A DNA stretch of 64,000 bases from Sialis fuliginosa (GCA_961205875.1 OY540810.1:8618001-8682000); one strand, 5' to 3'. Positions 22,346 through 34,360 are shown, counted from the stretch's first letter. The notes: a model not told the origin generated them from the letters alone. Translations and numbers: made by a program.

Positions 22346-22395
<50 letters not shown>
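21351..22395 (+). mobile_element. 5'-truncated non-LTR retrotransposon with poly(A) tail
   Basis: Only the last ~280 codons of ORF2 remain, followed by a 165-base 3' UTR and an uninterrupted run of 46 A (22350-22395). 5' truncation plus a poly(A) tail is the normal signature of target-primed reverse transcription. The long pure A-run and the intact frame indicate a young insertion. RNase H followed by a Cys/His cluster places it among RNase H-bearing clades (I, R1 or LOA-like). A target-site duplication could not be identified. Confidence 0.9.
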
Positions 22396-22397
<2 letters not shown>

Positions 22398-23284
22398 TAT
22401 ATATATACAAAATACAAAAACAATGTTAGTTAACCACACAATGGCTGTCTAAAGGAACCAGTCGGGTCCAAAGACATTTACATTTTAATCAAAAAAAAAA
22501 AAAAAATAGTTTCGTCTTGGTAATATCTTCATTGAATGTTTTATCACATCTTATCTAAACTAATAGAATATAATACAGAGCAAAAGTTTGTGAGTTTGTT
22601 TGTATATTTGTTAATGCTAATCTCATAAAGAACTGAACCAATTTGGATGTAACTTTCACTAACGTGTTCTTAATAATTACCCAAGTAGGGGTAAGTAATA
22701 AAAAAAATGTTACGCAAGCAAAAAAATTGTTTTTATTTTCGTCTGGCTCGTTTTTAAGTAATTAAAGATGAAAATTTGATATTTTAACATAGACGATGTA
22801 CAATTGACACTATTGTATTTAAAACTCTATCATAAATTGCATACTTTAGCATCTCTTACCGCTCGTCTCTTAAAGACTATAACCAACTCTTTACTGTCTA
22901 AAACAATAAGAGTTCACATGTTTATATCGGGATTATAGAATGTCAACTTTAATATAGTCACTAGTGCATCTTACTATTGGAAATAGAAGAATGGTTAAAT
23001 AAAGAAAAATAATGTATTTTTTCCGAATATTTTGAAAATTTTATTTTTTATTTTCTGTCACTTCCGGCTGAACCGGAAGTGATATAAACTTTTGTTTTTT
23101 AAAGGGTACAACCTGTATATTATTTTATTTTTAAGTAGAAAATTATGTCAGCTTTAAAAAATTATAACACATATAATTACTTAAAATAACTCAAAAATAT
23201 ATAAAACAAGGTCTCAAATACACGGAAGAATGAGATTAATTTTCAATTATTAACTTCCCAACTGGAAGTTATTGTAATCGGTCC
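22396..23284. other. AT-rich non-coding sequence
   Basis: A 16-base A-run at about 22491 may mark another retroposon tail. The segment around 22570-22690 ('aactgaaccaatttggatgt') is a typical short interspersed repeat phrase. Near 23055 there is a small hairpin 'cacttccggctgaaccggaagtg'. No gene seen. Confidence 0.4.
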
Positions 23285-24000
23285 GAAAATCAAAATCAAA
23301 AATTTCAACATATTTGTATGTTCCAATGTCACTATAGTATATTTACACTATTTTCAGAGAGATGTCTGTGCCTGTACGTATGTTCGTATCATTTTTTATT
23401 TGCACGAAATCTCGCAAAAAAAATGTTGTTGATTTCGTTGGGGTGCCAATCGAAGCGTCTTGACGTAAATATGATCTGAAAGAAAGGCTTTTTCGAAATT
23501 CAACCCCTACGAGGGTAAAAAGTGGTGTAAACTTTTTTTTGGTCGGATTTACTTGAAACTTAGCATAAATATTTTACAATACAAATAATTAAACATGTAT
23601 TTCTGTATTTTTTTTGTTATACGTACCTAAACAGCCATTGAAGGGGTGAAAGGTGAAAACCATCCTCAAAATTTGAATTTTAAATACTAATAAATTAGTC
23701 TACAATTCATAACAATTCTAATTGTTAAATTAGTCATTCAAAAAATGTTTATTATATTATTAACATTAGGATAATAGAAAAATAATATTCATAATACAAA
23801 GGTGAGTTTTATTTCTGACCAATTCCATTAAAATTTTTCATATACATATTAAAAAAATATTCACATAAACTATATGGAAACAATAAATAATCAGTATTCA
23901 AGTAGGTATTTATAATCATACCATATTGGGAAGTTGATTGTGTGGACCTAAAGGGTCTCACCCCAACCCAAGGCTTGTTTAATATTAAACTGCAACAGAA
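23285..24000 (+). repeat. Interspersed repeat family C, copy 2
   Basis: Begins 'aacttcccaactggaagtta' and shares 'taaacagccattgaagggg', 'ttgaattttaaatactaa' and 'ctaatt..taaattagtcatt' with copy 1 (17359-18200). It lacks parts of copy 1 and has its own insert containing 'ttcaacccctacgagggta'. Apparent frames in it are spurious. Confidence 0.65.
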
Positions 24001-24646
24001 TAAATTCAAACAACAGAAACTATATTATCAACAATGATACGAGTGAGTATATTGAAACGGAGACATATATACACATTTATAATGCAACAAAGACCTCATT
24101 TTTTATCAAAGAAAATCTAGTCAGTATATTTCTACTAAGAAAATATATATTTGAACTCTTGCAAAGAAAAGAGAAATAAAAAATATATATATTATTGTAC
24201 CTATATACATTAATATACATTTGTTATTTTTCAAAGGCTTCATATTGTGTTGATTTAAGTAAGATCGACAAAAGAGCGATCAAATCATCGGGGATCGAAA
24301 AATATAAGTAAATGATAATATTAAGAATTATTTGAATAATGAAATTTAAAAAAAAAACAGTTGTGTTAATGACAGCTATAAAAATCCTCATTATCATTAA
24401 AGGTCGATATAAATTTAACATGGCAGGTAGAAACAATATAGTTTTTTACAAAAGAAGCAGAAGATATAGACTTCTGAAAATTTCATTTAAACCAATGAAA
24501 ATAATTATAAATATAGAAGAACAATCTGTATGAATAAAGATTTAACATTGGAGCTCCGGGAGCCCAGCACTTCACATTTTGGTAAAAAAATCAACCACAA
24601 TGATTTAAATTTCAGCAAATTTTAAATCAAACTTGAAATTTACATG
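24001..24646. other. AT-rich non-coding sequence
   Basis: No gene or repeat boundary seen. Contains one short GC-rich palindrome, 'gagctccgggagc', near 24550. Confidence 0.4.
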
Positions 24647-24886
24647 CACTGGTAGAAAGGTTGATTTGGGCCAAGAAATCCTTGTTTTCTATATAACGAA
24701 AAAAATATTTTCTTAATTTAAGAATATACTCTTAATCCAGAAAATTGTTGTTTCCATTTAAAGAAATATTGTTGAACGAAAACAATAATATACTTGGATT
24801 AAGAATAAATTCTTATATTAAGAAAATATTGTTTTCGTTATATATAAAACAAGATTTTCTTGGCCCAAGTCAATTTTCTACCTGTG
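24647..24886. mobile_element. Fold-back element, ends CACTGGTAGAAA / TTTCTACCTGTG
   Basis: The 240 bases form two ~100-base inverted arms. Matching blocks include gggccaagaaatc (left) with its complement in gattttcttggccc (right), and 'tattttcttaatttaagaat' with its mirror around 'ttcttatattaagaaaata'. The loop is about 24750-24780. Ends start with CAC; no clear target duplication. Non-coding; the short open frame crossing its right end is an artefact. Confidence 0.85.
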
Positions 24887-25467
24887 TGTGGGTCTATCAT
24901 TTAATCAAAAGACTTCTGGAAGAATATTAATCCATCATAGAAAAAAATAAGAAAAAAGCGAGAGGCCCCCCATAAGAAAATCTATTTTTTTTATGAGTTT
25001 GTCAATCTTATATAATGATTTTTTTTAATTTAAACCAAAGTGTCATTAGGTATATAAAGTTCAACGTCTGTCTGTCTGTCCGTCAATACGCTTATTTATC
25101 CGATTTACATTTAAAAATTAAAATAAAAGTATTACTGTTTTCTAATATATTCACTAAAACAGCCCGGCATGACATATTACATCGAGGCCCGGTTTGGCTC
25201 TCGGCGGCCCTGGATTAAATAACTATAAAAAAATTCATAAAAAATGTGTATTACAAATATCCGAAATGAAACAGGTATCAAAATGATATCAGCAAAACTT
25301 AACGCGTGCATATGTGGATTACATAATACAGTGAAGTAACAAGATAAATTTATAGGGTTTTGAATGAATGTATTACACGTGTATAAATATATGGGGAAAT
25401 CCATGCCAAATCACATGTACCATAATCCTGACCATATTTGATTTGGCTCATTATTTTATAACATACT
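24887..25467. other. AT-rich DNA with short repeat phrases
   Basis: Contains 'gtctgtctgtctgtccgtc' near 25065, a phrase common to insect interspersed repeats, and a GC-rich remnant 'aggcccggtttggctctcgg' near 25185. No gene seen. Confidence 0.4.
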
Positions 25468-25775
25468 AGCAGTAGCTGTTACCCACGACTTTGTCTACGT
25501 GAAATACAGGTTAAGTAATATAGATTTCTATTATGTAGTCGATAAAACGGGTTTTTAGTTTCGCATTTGCACGCTAGATGTCAAAGCTAAAAAAGTATAA
25601 TCTATCGCGCGTAAAAAAGTACACACACTAATTTTTTTATCTAATCAATTTTCGGGATATAAAGTAAAATATGTCTTTCCTCAAGATGCAAGCTATCTCC
25701 CTGCCAAATTTCATCACGCTCGGTTTAGCGGTTTAGCTGTAAAAAGATCACAAACAGACATTACCCTTATAAAGA
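25468..25775 (+). repeat. SINE-like repeat, family A, copy 3
   Basis: Begins 'gttacccacgactttgtcta' and runs through 'ttcgcatttgcacgctagat', 'cctcaagatgcaagctatct' and 'agcggtttagctgtaaaa' to 'cacaaacagacattac'. It is the most complete copy in the window. Confidence 0.75.
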
Positions 25776-26453
25776 AATACTCATGATTTAAAAAAAATCA
25801 ACTCTATTAAGAGTTATGAATTTTTCAAAAATATTACATAAAAAAAATTTTATTCTTATAACTTTTTGAAAAATATAGATAAATAATAACAACTTCAATG
25901 TCTTAACGTCAAATTTATTGAAGAAAGTGCGCTTTCGATTTACATTACGATGATTCTGTGTATCAAAAGCTTACGTATACTTTTTCTTTAATTTTGACGT
26001 TTAGACAATCAAATTATTATTATTTTATATAAGAATACTATACATTATTTTTTTCGTCTTGAATTGTATTTTCAAATAAAAAAATAAAAAAAATTATGAA
26101 TTCGCATTTTTCCAATTGGAATAAAAATAAAGTTATTTTAATTAAACATGAATGTCACTTTTTTATAAAATTCTCAATAATAATGTTGCAAATTACAATT
26201 TTTTAAGCATACTGATAGTGAGTCAACTAACTTGTAATTGTTTATTATTAGGTATAGTATTATATAAGTAAGGTTAGGTGCAAAGTATTTTGGAGTAGAA
26301 AAAATACTGACTGGATTAGATTAATATATATTTGTATTGCTTTATTCCAACGTGAGCTTTGAAATAAATGCGGATAATAAAATCTAATCCACCCACCCCT
26401 CTTTACCAAAAAAATTAGCATTTAAAAGTTCCCGCAGTTTTTATCAAAACATA
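25776..26453. other. AT-rich non-coding sequence
   Basis: No gene or structure recognised. Confidence 0.45.
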
Positions 26454-26993
26454 AGGTACTGGCACCCATCTTGGATATGACTGTACTGAATTAGAAATAT
26501 TTGTTGATATTTGATTACTACCATTTCAGAATATTAATCAATATACATTTAACTGTCTTACAACGTGATTTGATGACAATCAGCCAATAGATTTCAAAAT
26601 GGTGGATATTTAAACTGATTATTTGTATAATTTATTTTTTAATTATTATATTATCATAACAATTGCTTTACATTATTTCAAATTTGACGATTTTTTTTTT
26701 ATATATTTTTTGTCGTAGTACTTATCATTTTGTATTAATTGGCAAGTATCCATCACTGTGTGTTTATTACTGGTTTTACTTTATCCATTACTGGAGAAAA
26801 AACATAAACAAAATAAAAAGCTATAATTTAAAAAACAAACTATATTTGCGGACTTTGGTATAATTAAATTGATTTAATAAAGAGTTACTTGTTTTATTAG
26901 TAACATGAGTTCATGAGAATTACAAAAAAAGTACGTTAATCACAAAAAACAGTAAACCTTGCTCTTATAGCGGCCATAACTGGGCCAGTACCT
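26454..26993. mobile_element. TA-flanked TIR element, family D, copy 1
   Basis: Termini AGGTACTGGCACC and its partner ...GGGCCAGTACCT are flanked by TA. The interior is collinear with 44813-45381 ('tacaacgtgatttgatgaca', 'tggttttactttatccatta', 'cttgctcttatagcggccat'). Length 540 bases, no intact frame. TA duplication suggests the Tc1/mariner group, but the terminal bases are unusual for it. Confidence 0.85.
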
Positions 26994-29039
26994 TATTTGT
27001 AAATATCTATATATAAACCAAGTTTTTGTTGACTCTATAAATACACGCATATATACTCAGTTACGCGTACGAAAAAGGCGCCAATGTACAAAACGCTGCA
27101 CATAAAAGTTGATATGTAAACATTAAATTCTAACAGGTAATGTCAGGGCTTTTAGCTTTATCTCAGACCCATTAATTCCCAATCTAAAAGCTTCATCCTC
27201 TATCACAACTTATTAACAGGCTTCTAATCCTTGATCCTGGAGGTCCATTCCTGAGTATTCGCGTGGATTCTGTTTGTATATCCCAAGCATTAACTCTAAA
27301 TGACTCGGAGTGGGAGCGGAAAGAATATAACTCTAAAAATATTTGCTTGAATGGTGTAAACATTAATTAAATATGTTGTAATGGAGTCCCAAAGGTGCTT
27401 GGCTTTTTAAGTTGTACGAATATTTGGTTTAATCATTTTATTTGCTATTTTAGGAGCCTGGAGACGGGTTTTTCTACGGGTATTATAAAGTAATCATAAA
27501 TACATTCAAAAAGACAAATTTTAATTATTTATTACAATTACACGCATCATAGATTTGTTTAGAATTTAAAGAGATAATCTCCGCGATATAATTAATTATT
27601 TTTAAAAATACGATTGTTATTTGGTTTTTACAAAGCTTTTATTAACTTGATCTGTAAAAAGCGGCGTTTTCACAGAGTGACTTTTAGTGACTTTTTAAAG
27701 GACAAATAACAAATTACCTAGCGTTGTTGTTACCATATCGCTCCACGAGTCATTGGCGTATCATTCAGATTTTAAAATAAATCAATTGTTTTGAATTATA
27801 AAATTAATTAAGTAATAATAAATATTTTATATTGTCTTTAACAGTATTTCAGTGATAAATTGATTAACAGAGAAACGTCACTCTTGTGCAACATTTCGTT
27901 TTGTAAGTTTACTTTGCTTATTAGGGTTCCTAAGAAACCCTATTAATCTCTTTGTCGTCCGTCCGTCCGTCCTTTTCAGTTAAAGCAAAATATCTCGTAA
28001 ACTACATAAGATAGAAACTTGGTCAGAAATCTTCAAGGAACCAATCGTAGAAGACTGAATATAATGTATTTCTTGCAGAGACTGGTGGCACGAGAAATAC
28101 ACAGCGTACTCAGGTTGTGATCACTACAAATGTGACGTTTGTAATTGATGCGCACTCTTGTCCTCATTGGTAGTGCAAGCAGATTTCTATATTTTTAATA
28201 GTTCTTAAAGCGTTACTTATAAATGAATTAATATGTTTGTTTTTTGGTAGCTTGATTACCTAAGATAATAAATAAACTATAACATCCTCTCTGAAATCTT
28301 TTTATTTAGTCCCATAAACAGCGAAAGTGCACACTCCTGCACCACCCTATACCCTATGAATGGAAATGACGATTGATGACAGCTTCTTATATCATATATG
28401 AATAATCGATTTTAGAATTCAGTCAACTGTGTAGGTATGGTAATACAATATATATGATTGTTTATTTTATAGTTTTCTGTTACAGTAGTTACAGATAATT
28501 TAGTTAATAAATTATGTTTCATGAAATAACTACACGTAAAACTACAATAAATTCATACGATTTCAAATATTTAAACCTACATTATTTTATTAAACTCTTT
28601 TCCCAGAAGTGAATAAAAAATTAAACGTAAATTTCAAGAAAATTGTTCGTAAACGTGCAGGAATTATTACACCTCTGATTAAAAGGTTAAATTTTCATCA
28701 ACTTGGAGTTTTTATTACCCTTGACAAAAGCAGTGTCTGCAAATTCCATTTAATTAAATTTCGGCTATAAAAAGTCAACTTGAATTATTTGGTAGTATCG
28801 CTGTTCCACTGTATCTTACAGACACTTAAATCATTTACTACATTGTTTTGGTTCTGAGAAATGTAAATAAACGTTTATTTAAATAGATAGTATTCAACGA
28901 AGATTACATCGGGTTAAAATTAATTTTTCAGAGATAAGAATAATCTTAATGTATGCCACTTTCATGTGGAATAACAAATTTTGAATATTAAAATTAAAAC
29001 CAAAAAAATTAATTACATATTTACATTTTAGAAAGCAGT
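26994..29039. other. Mostly single-copy non-coding DNA; possible regulatory block
   Basis: Roughly 27100-27480 is more complex than its surroundings ('ctcagacccattaattccca', 'ccttgatcctggaggtcc', 'gactcggagtgggagcgg'), has no repeat partner here and no convincing coding frame, so it is a candidate conserved non-coding block. 27925-28070 carries a 'gtccgtccgtccg' phrase and surrounding sequence typical of dispersed repeats. The rest is plain A/T-rich DNA. Confidence 0.35.
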
Positions 29040-29220
29040 AGGCAGTGGCTTAACTATAGAGTAGTACAAATGTCAAAATATAATAATATACATATTTTTT
29101 TATCTAATACATTTTTCGGAATACAAAGTAGCCTATGTCCTTCCTCAGGATGCTAGTTATCTCCTTGCCAAATTTCATCAAGATCGGTTCATCGGTTTAG
29201 CCGTGAAAACAAAAGTAAAT
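29040..29220 (+). repeat. SINE-like repeat, family A, copy 4 (partial)
   Basis: Retains 'ccttcctcaggatgctagtt', 'aaatttcatcaagatcggtt' and 'atcggtttagccgtgaaa' and stops directly before the Helitron-like start at 29225. Confidence 0.7.
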
Positions 29221-29224
29221 AATA

Positions 29225-29975
29225 TCTATATATTATTATATAAAAATGAATGTTCGTTTGTGTGTGGCTTATAGACTCGGGAGTTACTGAACCGATTTCA
29301 ATGCGGTTTTCACCAATAGTCAGATAATTTTTACGAGCAGTATCGTGGATAATAATATTTTATGAAAATCTAAGATTTAACATCAAATGATTAAACAGAA
29401 TCTTTTGCACAGCGTCTTTTGTTTCTATGATGTCAGAGCATAGAACTGTCATTTATATAAAAACACAGTAGCTATGGAATATAAGACGCTGAAAACAATT
29501 ACTATATGTGAATGTCAGTTTGAATCATGATACCTACAAATATATATCTTTCCACCATGAGTTTTAATGAAAAAATATGCATTTTACAATATAAATAAAC
29601 GGATTTTTATAAATTACAATCAAGAACTTCCAAGAAAGGTAACCTATTGATTTATTTTTGATTTTCATACAAATTATAAGATAAAACCTGGTGTTTCCTG
29701 GGAGAAAACATAATTTCACACGATTTTTTCAATAACTACTGAATGGATTTTATTCTGGTTTTCACTAATGGAAGGTTAAGTTTAGGTGTATAATTTGTGG
29801 ATATTTTGGGTAAATTTCATGAAGCCGGAAAAAACAATTTGTGGTCAACCGTGCGTTGTTAGCATGTTGGGTGGGCATGTTGGGTGGGCGTGTTGGGTGG
29901 GCATGTTGTGTGGGCATGATTACTTTATGTTTAGTTAAATTAATATCTCCGGGTAACACCGGGCCAATGCGCTAG
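29225..29975 (+). mobile_element. Non-autonomous Helitron-like element, complete copy
   Basis: Starts TC after an A (29224) and ends CTAG before a T (29976), the A|T insertion rule of Helitrons. A GC-rich hairpin CCGG-gtaaca-CCGG lies about 9 bases before CTAG, as expected. Interior blocks (gttactgaaccgatttcaat, aatgcggttttcaccaatag, cagtaactactgaatgg-like, tttaggtgtataatttgtgg) recur in copies at 38320-38931 (minus) and 61399-62525, and as fragments at 16100, 39480 and 58900. The 751 bases have no RepHel coding capacity. Confidence 0.75.
29862..29917 (+). repeat. 14-bp minisatellite, 4 units
   Basis: Four tandem units of GCATGTTGGGTGGG with one or two substitutions, inside the Helitron-like element. 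The copies at 38320 and 59100 have only one or two units ('gagcatgttgggtaaacatg'), so the array expanded within this copy. Confidence 0.85.
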
Positions 29976-30321
29976 TTTATAATATAAAATAATCTAAATA
30001 ACAGTTTAAACAATTTTATTATATTATTTAATTTACTCATAATTGGACTACGTTTTGCAGTAATATATCAATCCACACAAAGCTCATTTCAAGACATCAA
30101 CGTTTTTGATACGCGAAAAAAATATATTTATGATTTTGTTACATTATTTTTATTGGAACAAAGATATTTGGCGTTTGGTTAGTTAATTAGATACGTCTTC
30201 CAATAAAATCTTGAAACCATTGTTTTTTTATAATCATTCTCTCTTCAACCAAAACTCAAAGAATTTTTGCAGTAAGTATTTTTGTTAAATTATTATTTTA
30301 ATAAAATTTTAATAGCCACAA

Positions 30322-30987
30322 TAGACCAAGCGCTAGAAGGAAGTGAGTGGACATAATATGAAAACCGGCAACTATGTTCAGATTCTTATACCTTAGACTC
30401 TTAGACCACAAAGAACTTAAAAAGTCAAGGTGCCAGTCGGTACTTGGGTGCAATTTTTTTTAAAGCGCGAAAAGGCCCTACAAAAGGAAAAAAATGTTTT
30501 TTAAATCAAAACTTTTTTTATATCATCATTAGGCCTTTTCGCTAAAAAAGGTCCTTACACTCATAACTGTAACTCTACTCATTTATTTCTTATATTTTTT
30601 TTAAAGTTCATAAAACCTTGAATTTGGGTGTTTTCAATCATGAAAATGTACACTTTAAAACTAATATAATCATATTTAAAAAAATATATAATCTTCAAAC
30701 GAATGTTAACAATATGGTATACTTCAATTTTAAAATTATTACCGGCACCCATGAGTGTAAGGACCTTTTTTAAGCGGAAAGGCCTAATAATGATATAAAA
30801 AAAGTTTTGATTAAAAAATTTTTTTTTCCTTTTGTAGGGCCTTTTCGCGTTTTAAAAAAAAAATTGCGCCCAAATACCGACTGGCACCTTGACTTTTTAA
30901 GTTATTTGAGGTCTCAGGTATACGAATCTGAACATAGTTTCCGGTTGTCATATTATGTCCACTCACTTCCTTTTAGCTCCCGGTCTA
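30322..30987. mobile_element. Large fold-back element, ~250-bp arms
   Basis: The left arm starts TAGACC...gctagaaggaagtgagtgg and the right arm ends ccactcacttccttttagct...GGTCTA. In between, 'gactttttaagttatttg' mirrors 'aacttaaaaagtc', 'aagcgcgaaaaggccct' mirrors 'agggccttttcgcg', and 'taggccttttcgct' mirrors 'agcggaaaggccta'. The loop (about 30570-30745) is AT-rich. Flanked by TA within TAGACC/GGTCTA. It appears to have landed in a Helitron-like fragment ('taataaaattttaatagcca'). No coding capacity. Confidence 0.8.
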
Positions 30988-30999
30988 CAAGCTCTTTTC

Positions 31000-32884
31000 T
31001 ATATCTGTAATGTCGCAAATATTATTTTAAATGATAACTCAAAAATGATATTTATTAAGGGTTGATACATTAGTACATAACATTGTTTACATATCAATTA
31101 AATACAGAATAATAAAATTCAATTATAATGAAGAATAAATACTGCTGCAAATAATGCGATAATTTGAATCAAATTCTTTATTTATTTACCCTTTTATTCT
31201 ATCATGTATTAATTCAAAACAATATTAGTGAAATATAAAGGACGTGAAAACAGATAATTGAAAAATCGGATTCGCCGAGAATAAATTATTAGGAACAGCA
31301 CTAAACAGCGTCATCAATACACCAACCAACGTCTGGTGACGTCACAAACAATCAATGAGCTTTGTGATACCCATATACAGGTGATTTATAAGTCTAATTG
31401 TCCATAATATTTAAAAAAAATAAGCAAATACGATTAATTAAACAAAATTGGAAATTACACCCAAGTATTACCTCGACAAAACTGATTTATTCGACGAGGG
31501 AGGGGGGTGCACTGCTCAAAATCGAAAACTGAAAATTCGTTACATTTGGTAATATTTTTTAAATTATTATAATTTTACAAATAAAATAAATTTAAAATTA
31601 CATAAAACTTTATTAGCAAATAGAAAGATACATTCGCTGATGCTTTTTTATTTTCAACTTCCTCTTTTTCCTGTTCATGACATCGCCTTTATGATCCCTT
31701 ATTTCCACTGGTTTTCCTTCTCTTTTTATCGCCAGAGGATATTTGTTGAATTTTAGAAGACAAGTATCATATTACTAGCCCTACTAACCAGTACACCAAT
31801 GTACTTTGTCTGGTCCATCTACTTTGAACTACGTTATCTCATGTAACAAAAACGTATCCTTTCCCACAAAAAAATAACCAACTCGAAAAATAACTTCTCT
31901 AAAATTTACAAAATCTCATTATTATACTGGTGTTCTAATTTCAATAGACTTGAAATTTTAATATATGTAAAAAACGACTACGCAAAAACATTATTTTCAA
32001 CTAAAAAGTTTTATTGTTAAAAGGTTTATGTTTATGTTTTTGTTGAAGGTTCTCTATAATTATGTTTAATGTATTTCTTCCGCACCTTCATGTGCGAAAC
32101 TTCTTCCTTTAAAAGACAATTTATTTATAATTTTTTAGTTAAGATATTTTAACATATTTTAGTTTTTAAAATTGCTATGTTTATTTAAGACTTTATTTTA
32201 AGATCTATAAACAAGGAAATCAATATATGAAGGTATCTGATTGTGAGGTAAAGTATAGATATATCAGTTTCAACTTTAAAATTTTTCTACAACATAGGTA
32301 CTTTTGAAGATATACTTCTTTAAGTGCACCGCGACACATTTTGCTGGGCATTGAAAAACATTGACTCGTCATGATTTTTGGATGCGACACTTCGCAAATG
32401 AGACACTTTTTTTGTCAGATTCACTCGATGTACTTTTATTTTTTTTCCTACATATGTTACATATTTTCTAAATCGTCTTTTCAACCCCTTTAAATTGGTA
32501 CCCATCATAGGATTTGCTGATTTTTTTAATCTATAAGAAAATGGCGACTCGGGGCTGCTGTTTTGAGATTTCCAAAAAAATTGTAACATATAACACGAGG
32601 ACAATCAAGACTAATCAAATGATATCTCATTTGTTGAAATCGGTTAAGTAGTTTAGACTCTACCAAAAAATACCGAATAACAGTGCCGAATTTAAAAACT
32701 AAAAGCCCCTAGGCAGCACTCCTTTTGCCATTATATTCGTAAATAATGGCAAATATAATTTTTTTTAAATAACTGAAAAAAAATTGAAATGACCTCACCC
32801 CATAATACTGTTTAAATAGATATGTCCTTTTTTGGAACCCAAGGCATCCATAAAATTTACACCGCATAATTTCAAAGCAGCATT
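31000..32884. other. AT-rich non-coding sequence
   Basis: No gene seen. At 31378 a fragment 'caggtgatttataa' resembles the MITE end at 14749. A CRE (gtgacgtcac) occurs at about 31336. Near 32310 and 32930 the phrase 'gaag.tatacttcttt' recurs. The 94-codon minus frame at 32320-32604 is Lys/Ser-rich, has no recognised domain, and is not called. Confidence 0.4.
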
Positions 32885-33600
32885 AAAAAGATAAGCATAA
32901 AAAATGGATGTTTGTACGTACGCGCATTAGAAGTTATACTTCTTTGGCGTAGTAACATTTAGCGTGCAAATTACAAACTAAAAACCTATTTTACCAACTA
33001 TCATAACAGAAATCTGTATTATCTACATCTAACCTAACTTCATAGTGTTAAATTGTTTCCGTTTCATGGTGCAATAACTAAAAACCTCTTTTACCGACTA
33101 TCATAACAGAAATCTGTATTATCTACACCTAACCTAACATCATAGTGTTCAATTGTTTCCGTTGCATGATGCAATAACTAAAAATCTCTTTTAGCGACTA
33201 TCATAACAGAAATCTGTATTATCTACACCTAACCTAACTTCATAGTGTTCAATTGTTTCCGTTGCATGGTGCAATAACTAAAAACCTCTTTTACCGACTA
33301 TCATAACAGAAATCTGTATTATCTACACCTAACCTAACATCATAGTGCTAAATTGTTTCCGTTGCATGGTGCAATAACTAAAAACCTCTTTTACCGACTA
33401 TCATAACAGAAATCTGTATTATCTACACCTAACCTAACTTCACAGTGTTAAATTGTTTCCGTTGCATGGTGCAATAACTAAAAACCTCTTTTACCGACTA
33501 TCATAACAGAAATCTGTATTATCTACACCTAACCTAACATCATAGTGCTAAATTGTTTCCGTTGCATGGTGCAATTGATAAAATTCCTCCTGAACGCGCC
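32885..33600 (-). repeat. SINE-like repeat, family A, inverted copy containing a tandem array
   Basis: Read on the minus strand it carries 'cagatttctgttatgatag' and then 'ttgcacgctaaatgttacta' and 'cgccaaagaagtataactt', in the order seen at 973-1305. The first block has been amplified into the 100-base tandem array described separately. Confidence 0.7.
32981..33577. repeat. 100-bp tandem array, 6 monomers, dimeric pattern
   Basis: Monomers start at 32981, 33081, 33181, 33281, 33381 and 33481, exactly 100 bases apart, each beginning 'aaaa.ct.ttttac'. About 60 bases come from family A, and the other ~40 ('catagtgttcaattgtttcc' onward) have no partner elsewhere here. Odd monomers carry 'taacctaactt' and even ones 'taacctaacat', so the array has probably grown as 200-base dimers. 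Monomers 4 and 6 share 'catagtgcta'. Confidence 0.92.
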
Positions 33601-34360
33601 TAAATTAGTATAACCTCAAAGGACTCGACTGTAATTTTAATTCAATATCTTCTTCAATCGTAATATCATGCATGCACATTCGATTTAAGAATATTAAACT
33701 GGGACTGTACTGTATATATTGTCGTATTAACGTCAAAAGCACACAGCAGACACTTTGATCTGGAAGCACAGCGCATGGTTTATTAAATCGTTTTATATAT
33801 TTAATAAGTCAGACTAACTTTAGAAAGAGTTTCATATGCTTATGCGAGGTGGAGGAGAACGTTCATATGTAGACAAAAAAAGTATATATATCTTTTACAG
33901 CAATCTTAGACTTTACAGCTGGTTTTAAAAAATGTCATAAAAATGAAATAGTTGATTAAGGTTCTTGTATATTAATTTTTTATTAACTTTCAGGTCTTGG
34001 AGTGCATGTTAGAAGTTAATTATGTTAATAACTTTTAACTACTATCTCGGGAGATGTTATATAATGTTGTGGAGCATATTTTTTATCTAATCATAAATTG
34101 CAACTTACAAACATTAAAATGTGATTTTTTGGTCTTAGGATGTATATTTTGTAGCACATTCACGAAAATATTTCAGAAAAAATCCTGGAGGATAATAAGT
34201 TTGTGTACATCTTCTTCTATATTGTACATAAAGAAAGTCCTAAATGACTGACTCATCAATGCCCAGCCCAAATCCCTGGATCTAGAAACGTGAAATTTTA
34301 CAGGTGTCTTCCTTTTATGACGTAAGTACCCATTAAATTCTTCCAGTCTTGCCAAAAATA
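33601..34360. other. AT-rich non-coding sequence
   Basis: No gene, RNA or repeat boundary recognised. Short open frames here lack features of coding sequence. Confidence 0.4.

Noticed and set aside
22212..22452. Three short open frames over the A-run
   Set aside because: They are open only because poly(A) reads as poly-Lys and poly(T) as poly-Phe; this is the retrotransposon 3' UTR and tail.
28765..28860. TATAAAA near 28769 with downstream sequence as a core promoter
   Set aside because: TATAAAA is common by chance here, and no initiator, exon or GC change accompanies it.
32320..32604. 94-codon minus-strand frame as a small basic protein
   Set aside because: The sequence is within repeat-like DNA (gaagatatacttcttt phrase), the composition is Lys/Ser-rich with no motif, and there is no supporting context.
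33020..33560. Telomere-like AACCTAACCTAA strings
   Set aside because: They occur once per 100-base monomer and are part of the satellite; they are not arrays of the insect TTAGG repeat.
32981..33577. CRISPR-like regular spacing
   Set aside because: The 100-base units are contiguous and fully repetitive with no variable spacers, in a clearly eukaryotic sequence; it is a tandem satellite.
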